Shown: piece by piece, positions 60,057-64,000 of the stretch
How positions within the stretch are numbered: the stretch's first letter is position 1
Layout: each line of letters opens with the position of its first letter
Assembly: GCF_026967935.1 (NCBI RefSeq)
Contig: NZ_JAPVBL010000001.1
Coordinates: 726,082-790,081 of the forward strand
DNA length: 64,000 nucleotides
From: Modestobacter sp. VKM Ac-2982
GTDB taxonomy: Bacteria; Actinomycetota; Actinomycetes; Mycobacteriales; Geodermatophilaceae
Direction: 5' to 3'
Notes under the pieces: generated by a model
What the model saw: the letters and a program-made list of their open reading frames with translations, nothing else
What the model was told of the DNA's origin: nothing
The model's database searches: none
Translations under genes and position numbers: made by a program

Positions 60057-60624
60057 CCGACTGGCGGCCGCGCTGGCGGTGGCCGCCGTGCTCACCGCCG
60101 GCTGCAGCACCGGGGACGACGCGGTCGACGTGACCAACGGCGGGGAGTTCCGCTTCGTGGCCGGCACGCCGGCCGGCGAGGTCATCCCCGAAGGGGAGCG
60201 GGCCAGTGCGCCGGAGTTCTCCGGGACGCTCCTCGAGGGTGGGGAGTTCGCCTCCGACGAGCTGGCCGGCGACGTCGCGGTGCTCAACTTCTGGGGTTCG
60301 TGGTGCGCGCCCTGCCGGGTGGAGAGCCCCGAGTTCCAGGAGGTCTACACCGAGGTCCGGGACGACGGCGTCCAGTTCCTGGGCCTCAACGTCAAGGACG
60401 AGGAGCAGCTGGCCACCGCCTTCGTGGAGAGCAAGGGGATCACCTTCCCCTCGCTGCACGACCCGCGCGGTGAGGTGGCGCTGGCGTTCCGGGACTACCC
60501 GGCCAGCGCCATCCCCTCGACGATCGTGCTGGACCGTGCCGGTCGCGTCGCGGCGGTGTACACCGGTGCCGTGCGCCAGGACGACCTGCGCACCGTGATC
60601 GCCCAGCTGACCGGGGAGGCCTGA
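60049..60624 (+). CDS. TlpA/ResA-like thiol-disulfide lipoprotein
   Basis: A 191-residue extracytoplasmic thioredoxin. The signal peptide ends in LTAGC (lipidated Cys19), and the redox motif is WCAPC in LNFWGSWCAPCRVESP (about 80-95). It should keep apocytochrome c haem-binding cysteines reduced, using electrons from CcdA next door. GTG 60049 gives the best lipoprotein signal; ATG 60037 is an alternative. It lies 3 bp before ccdA. Confidence 0.92.
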   Translation: MHSRLAAALAVAAVLTAGCSTGDDAVDVTNGGEFRFVAGTPAGEVIPEGERASAPEFSGTLLEGGEFASDELAGDVAVLNFWGSWCAPCRVESPEFQEVYTEVRDDGVQFLGLNVKDEEQLATAFVESKGITFPSLHDPRGEVALAFRDYPASAIPSTIVLDRAGRVAAVYTGAVRQDDLRTVIAQLTGEA

Positions 60625-60627
60625 CCC

Positions 60628-61527
60628 ATGGTGGAGGCGATCAGGGAGCTGATCGGTGACGGGCCGCTGCTGGTCGCCGCTGCGGTGGCGGCGCTGGCCG
60701 GGCTGATCAGCTTCGCCTCGCCCTGCGTGCTGCCGCTGGTCCCCGGCTACCTCTCCTACGTCACCGGCCTGGTGGGCAGCGCCCCGCGGACGACGGCCGG
60801 CACGCCCCCGGTGGGCGGGCCGCCAACGGGCGAGCCCTCCATGGACGGACCCTCGGTGGGCGGCTCCTCGGCGGGTGTGGCCCAGGCGGCTGGGGCCTCG
60901 GTGGCCACCGCCGTCCGGCCGGTCGACGAGCGGGCCTCGCGCGGCCGGATGGTGCTCGGCTCGGTGCTGTTCGTGCTCGGCTTCACGGTGGTCTTCGTGG
61001 CGATCAGCAGCGCCTTCGGCGGGCTGGGCCGGCTGCTGCTGGAGTACAACGACGTGATCACCCGGGTGATGGGCCTGGTCACCATCGTGGTGGGGCTCGG
61101 CTTCCTGGGGTGGTTGCCGTTCCTGCAGCGCACCGCCCGGATCAACGCCCGCCCCGCGGTCGGCCTGGCCGGCGCCCCGTTGCTCGGTGTGGTGTTCGGG
61201 CTGGGCTGGACCCCGTGCCTGGGCCCGACCCTGCAGGCCGTGCAGAGCCTGGCCTTCACCGAGGCGACGGTCGGGCGCGGTGCGTTCCTCGGGCTCGCCT
61301 ACTGCGTGGGACTCGGCGTGCCGTTCGTGCTCGTGGCGCTGGGCGCCCGCTGGGCCGTGGGGGCGATGTCGTTCCTGCGCCGCAACGCCCGCACGGTCAC
61401 CCGGGTCGGCGGGATCGTGCTGATCGGGGTCGGCCTGATGCTGGTCACCGGGGCCTGGACCGAGCTGATGATCTGGCTGCGCGGCTGGCTGGCCGCCACC
61501 GGACTGGCCGAGTCGGCCCCGCTGTGA
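60628..61527 (+). CDS. ccdA: Cytochrome c biogenesis protein CcdA
   Basis: Membrane protein carrying electrons from cytoplasmic thioredoxin to TlpA/ResA. The 299 residues have six main hydrophobic segments and the two redox cysteines in FASPCVLPLVPGYLSYVTG (helix I) and GWTPCLGPTLQAV (helix IV). A 50-residue Gly/Pro/Ser-rich insertion (about 52-105) in the loop after helix I is unusual; typical CcdA has about 235 residues. It overlaps resB by 4 bp (GTGA). Confidence 0.94.
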   Translation: MVEAIRELIGDGPLLVAAAVAALAGLISFASPCVLPLVPGYLSYVTGLVGSAPRTTAGTPPVGGPPTGEPSMDGPSVGGSSAGVAQAAGASVATAVRPVDERASRGRMVLGSVLFVLGFTVVFVAISSAFGGLGRLLLEYNDVITRVMGLVTIVVGLGFLGWLPFLQRTARINARPAVGLAGAPLLGVVFGLGWTPCLGPTLQAVQSLAFTEATVGRGAFLGLAYCVGLGVPFVLVALGARWAVGAMSFLRRNARTVTRVGGIVLIGVGLMLVTGAWTELMIWLRGWLAATGLAESAPL

Positions 61528-63176
61528 CCACGACCGCCCCGCCGCGGCCGGCCGCGTCGGCCAGCCCACCGTCCCCGCCCTCGGCCGGCCGTCGGGTGCT
61601 GGGCCGGCTGCTGCGCTGGTGGCGGCAGCTGACCGCGATGCGCACGGCGCTGATGTTGCTGTTCCTGCTGGCCCTCGCGGCGATCCCGGGCTCGCTGCTG
61701 CCCCAGCGGTCGCTGTCGCAGAGCAACGTGAACGGCTACTTCGCCGACCACCCCACCCTGGCGCCCTGGCTGGACCGGCTCTACCTGTTCGACGTCTTCA
61801 GCTCGCCGTGGTTCGCCGCGATCTACCTGCTGCTGTTCATCTCGCTGATCGGCTGCGTCGTGCCGCGGGCGATCGAGCACGGCCGCACCCTCGTCACCCC
61901 ACCACCGACGGCGCCCCGGCACCTGCAGCGGCTGCCGGAGTCGGCGGCACTCACCACCCCGCTGCCCGCCCCGGCCGCGCTCGACGTCGTGGAGGAGGAA
62001 CTGCGGGTCCGTCGCTTCCGGGTGGTCCGCCGGGAGGGCCGGTCCGGTCCGGAGGTGTCGGCGGAGAAGGGCTTCCTCCGGGAGACCGGCAACGTGTTGT
62101 TCCACTTCTCGCTGCTGGCGCTGCTGCTCGGCCTGGCCGGCGGCAAGTTGTGGGGCTACGAGGGCAGCATCCTGGTGACCGAGGGCCAGGGCTTCTGCAA
62201 CGCGTTCCAGCAGTACGACACCCACCGGTCCGGGCCGCTGGTCGACGGTGAGGACCTCTCGCGGTTGTGCGTGGACCTCGACGACTTCGAGGCTCAGTAC
62301 GAGGAGAACCTCACCGCCGCCTCCTACACCGCGGACATCAGCTGGGAGCTGGACGGCGCCGACCCGGTGAGCACCACCATCGGGGTCAACGACCCGCTGC
62401 GGGTGGGTGGCGACCGGGTCTACGTCACCGGGCACGGTTTCAGCCCCGTCTTCAGCATCACCCGGCCGGACGGTCAGACGTTCACCGACCTGTCCACGCC
62501 ATTCCTCCCTGCCGATCTGGGCACCATGCTCAGCCAGGGCGTGCTGAAGGTGCCCGACCTGGGCGCCGGCTCGACCGAGCAGCTGGCGATCGAGGGGTTC
62601 CTCGCCCCCACCGGTGTGCTGGAGGCCGGCTTCCTGACCTCGATCGACCCGCGGCCGCTGGACCCGAAGGTGGGCATCGACGTCTACACCGGCTATCTGG
62701 GGCTGGACTCCGGCATGCCGCAGTCCGTCTACGCGCTGGACCGTGACCAGATCGACCGTGGTGTGCTGACTCGGCAGGCCCGGACGAACCTCGCCGTGGG
62801 GGAGTCGACCACCCTGCCCGACGGGACCGTGGTCACCTTCAGCGGCCTGAAGGAGTTCGCGGCTCTGCAGGTCTCGCACGACCCCGGCCAGGTGTGGGTG
62901 CTGGGGGCGTCGATCGCCGTCCTGGTCGGGCTGCTCGGCATGCTGCTGGTCCGCCGGGAGCGGGTGTTCGCCCGCTCCGGCCCCTCTCCGGACGGCGGGG
63001 GTACCGTGCTGTCGATCGGCTCGCTGACCCGGGGCAGCGCTGACACCGGTCCTCGCTTCGCCTCGTTCACCGAGGACGTGCAGGAGGCCCTGGCCGCCCG
63101 CACCGACGCCCCGGCGAGCACCCCACCGGCCCGTGGACACGGGCCGGCACCCGATGAGGAGGCACCGCCGTCGTGA
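61524..63176 (+). CDS. resB: Cytochrome c biogenesis protein ResB
   Basis: A 550-residue System II cytochrome c synthase component. Three early membrane helices (TALMLLFLLALAAIPGSLLP; WFAAIYLLLFISLIGCVV; FHFSLLALLLGLAGG) are followed by a large outside domain (about 210-450) and a fourth helix (VWVLGASIAVLVGLLGMLLV). It works with CcsB (ResC) to pass haem to apocytochromes. Its stop overlaps the CcsB start (GTGA). Confidence 0.94.
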   Translation: MTTTAPPRPAASASPPSPPSAGRRVLGRLLRWWRQLTAMRTALMLLFLLALAAIPGSLLPQRSLSQSNVNGYFADHPTLAPWLDRLYLFDVFSSPWFAAIYLLLFISLIGCVVPRAIEHGRTLVTPPPTAPRHLQRLPESAALTTPLPAPAALDVVEEELRVRRFRVVRREGRSGPEVSAEKGFLRETGNVLFHFSLLALLLGLAGGKLWGYEGSILVTEGQGFCNAFQQYDTHRSGPLVDGEDLSRLCVDLDDFEAQYEENLTAASYTADISWELDGADPVSTTIGVNDPLRVGGDRVYVTGHGFSPVFSITRPDGQTFTDLSTPFLPADLGTMLSQGVLKVPDLGAGSTEQLAIEGFLAPTGVLEAGFLTSIDPRPLDPKVGIDVYTGYLGLDSGMPQSVYALDRDQIDRGVLTRQARTNLAVGESTTLPDGTVVTFSGLKEFAALQVSHDPGQVWVLGASIAVLVGLLGMLLVRRERVFARSGPSPDGGGTVLSIGSLTRGSADTGPRFASFTEDVQEALAARTDAPASTPPARGHGPAPDEEAPPS

Positions 63177-64000
63177 TCGACGAGTCGCTGGCCGCACTGT
63201 CCGACACCCTGTTCTCGGTCAGCGTCGGGCTGTACTCCCTGGCCGTGGTCGCGTTCTGCGCCGAGCTGGCGTTCGGCCGGTCGCGGCAGTCCCGGGAGCT
63301 CGTGGCCGCCGGCGGCCCTGCGGTGCCGCCGGCCGGGGCGTCGGCCGCGACCCCGCCCGCGGAGCCCGAAGGGGCCCGCCGGCTGGGCCTGGTCGCGATG
63401 GTGCTGACCGGGCTGGGGGCGGTCGCCCACGCCGGTGTGCTCGTCGCCCGCGGCATGGCCACCGATCGGTTGCCCTGGGGCAACATGTACGAGTTCGCCA
63501 CCGCGGTCGTGCTGGTGGCCGTCGTGGCCTACCTGGTGCTCGCCGTGCGGGCGCCGTCCCTGCGGCACATCGGCGTCTTCCTGCTCGCGCCGGTGGTGCT
63601 GTCGATGGTGCTGATCGGGCTGTTCCTCTACGCCGAGGCCGGCCCGCTGGTCGCCGCTCTGCGGTCGAGCTGGCTGGCGATCCACGTCAGCACCGCCACC
63701 ATCGGCTTCGGCATCTTCTTCGTCAGCGGCATCGCCAGCGTGCTCTACCTGGTGCGCACCCGGCGGGACGCCACGGTCGCGGCCGGTGCCGGCACGGCCG
63801 CGCCGTCGCTGCTGGACCGGCTGCCCACGGCGGCGGCGCTGGACCGCACCGCCCACCGCACCGCCGTCTTCGGCTTCCCGATCTGGACCTTCGCGGTCAT
63901 CGCCGGGGCGATCTGGGCGGAGAGCGCCTGGGGCCGGTTCTGGGGCTGGGACCCGAAGGAGACCTGGGCGTTCATCGCCTGGATCGTCTACGCGGCCTAC
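63173..64000 (+). CDS. ccsB: Cytochrome c biogenesis protein CcsB (ResC), cut by window end
   Basis: The first 276 residues of a polytopic haem-handling protein. The Trp-rich haem-binding WWD-type motif is visible near the cut (WGRFWGWDPKETWAFIAWIV). His residues flank it in LAIHVSTATIGFG. An Ala/Pro-rich insert follows the first helix. GTG 63173 overlaps the resB stop. The 3' end is beyond the window. Confidence 0.94.
   Translation, partial: MIDESLAALSDTLFSVSVGLYSLAVVAFCAELAFGRSRQSRELVAAGGPAVPPAGASAATPPAEPEGARRLGLVAMVLTGLGAVAHAGVLVARGMATDRLPWGNMYEFATAVVLVAVVAYLVLAVRAPSLRHIGVFLLAPVVLSMVLIGLFLYAEAGPLVAALRSSWLAIHVSTATIGFGIFFVSGIASVLYLVRTRRDATVAAGAGTAAPSLLDRLPTAAALDRTAHRTAVFGFPIWTFAVIAGAIWAESAWGRFWGWDPKETWAFIAWIVYAAY

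Noticed and set aside
1-64000. tRNA, rRNA, insertion sequence, prophage or toxin-antitoxin genes
   Set aside because: No cloverleaf-like sequence, transposase, integrase or small paired toxin gene was recognised on either strand by reading; a dedicated tRNA and IS search was not possible here.

Overview
The window is chromosomal DNA from a very GC-rich actinobacterium. Third codon positions are almost all G or C, GTG starts are frequent, and mycothiol genes (mshA, mshD), GlnR, SenX3-RegX3, an HbhA-like protein and a bS22-type mini ribosomal protein are present. Gene content and order resemble two blocks of the Mycobacterium tuberculosis chromosome (roughly Rv0813c-Rv0822c and Rv0474-Rv0529, recalled from memory). 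They also resemble the Streptomyces bldN-rex-hem and fur-ygfZ regions. The best guess is a member of the Geodermatophilaceae (Blastococcus, Geodermatophilus or Modestobacter type). This placement is inference. No rRNA, tRNA, CRISPR array, insertion sequence or prophage gene was seen.

Layout. 1-400: 5' part of a repeat protein on the minus strand. 0.6-9 kb: a divergent LCP-type membrane protein, then pstSCAB (high-affinity phosphate uptake) behind a PHO box, then mshD and glnR. 9-15.5 kb: a membrane protein, LmeA-like protein, thioredoxin, a Cys-rich leader peptide before a thiosulfate sulfurtransferase and SseC-like gene, a decayed epimerase, a nitrobindin-like protein and a DUF885 peptidase. 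15.4-18.9 kb: an unknown protein, nhaA and pabC on the minus strand. 18.9-22.9 kb: a tightly overlapping five-gene operon (Fur family, ygfZ, BKACE, an RsiG-type c-di-GMP-binding anti-sigma factor, asparaginase). 22.9-29.6 kb: XRE regulator-hbhA, DUF2516, PspC, a minus-strand methyltransferase and isomerase cluster, murB, SDR. 29.7-38.5 kb: mshA, YbjN, an MFS exporter, an alpha-oxoamine synthase, gpmA, phoU, senX3-regX3. 38.5-48 kb: a structured tandem repeat, small proteins, a GlxA-type regulator, a Cys-rich protein, ppx, proC, an excisionase-like HTH protein, bS22, an epimerase and an acyltransferase. 48-64 kb: a SerB1-type HAD phosphatase, a BldN-like sigma factor, an AMP-ligase, glutaredoxin, rex-hemA-hemC-hemD-hemB, hemL, and the System II cytochrome c genes tlpA-ccdA-resB-ccsB, the last cut by the window end.

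How it fits together. Phosphate sensing (SenX3-RegX3, PhoU) and its target pstS each have GTTCAC-type direct repeats upstream. The NADH sensor Rex sits at the head of the tetrapyrrole operon with a Rex-like operator over its own promoter. That places heme synthesis beside the cytochrome c maturation genes that consume heme. At least eleven genes have a TAnnnT box 6-7 nt before the start codon, the arrangement of leaderless transcripts.

Most unusual signals: the two perfect c-di-GMP motifs in the RsiG-like protein and its metabolic operon; a 106-bp tandem duplication whose stems keep pairing through compensatory changes; a three-copy hairpin element; a DnaA-box-like cluster after proC; a Cys-rich leaderless leader peptide; and an 84-bp near-perfect coding repeat at the window start.
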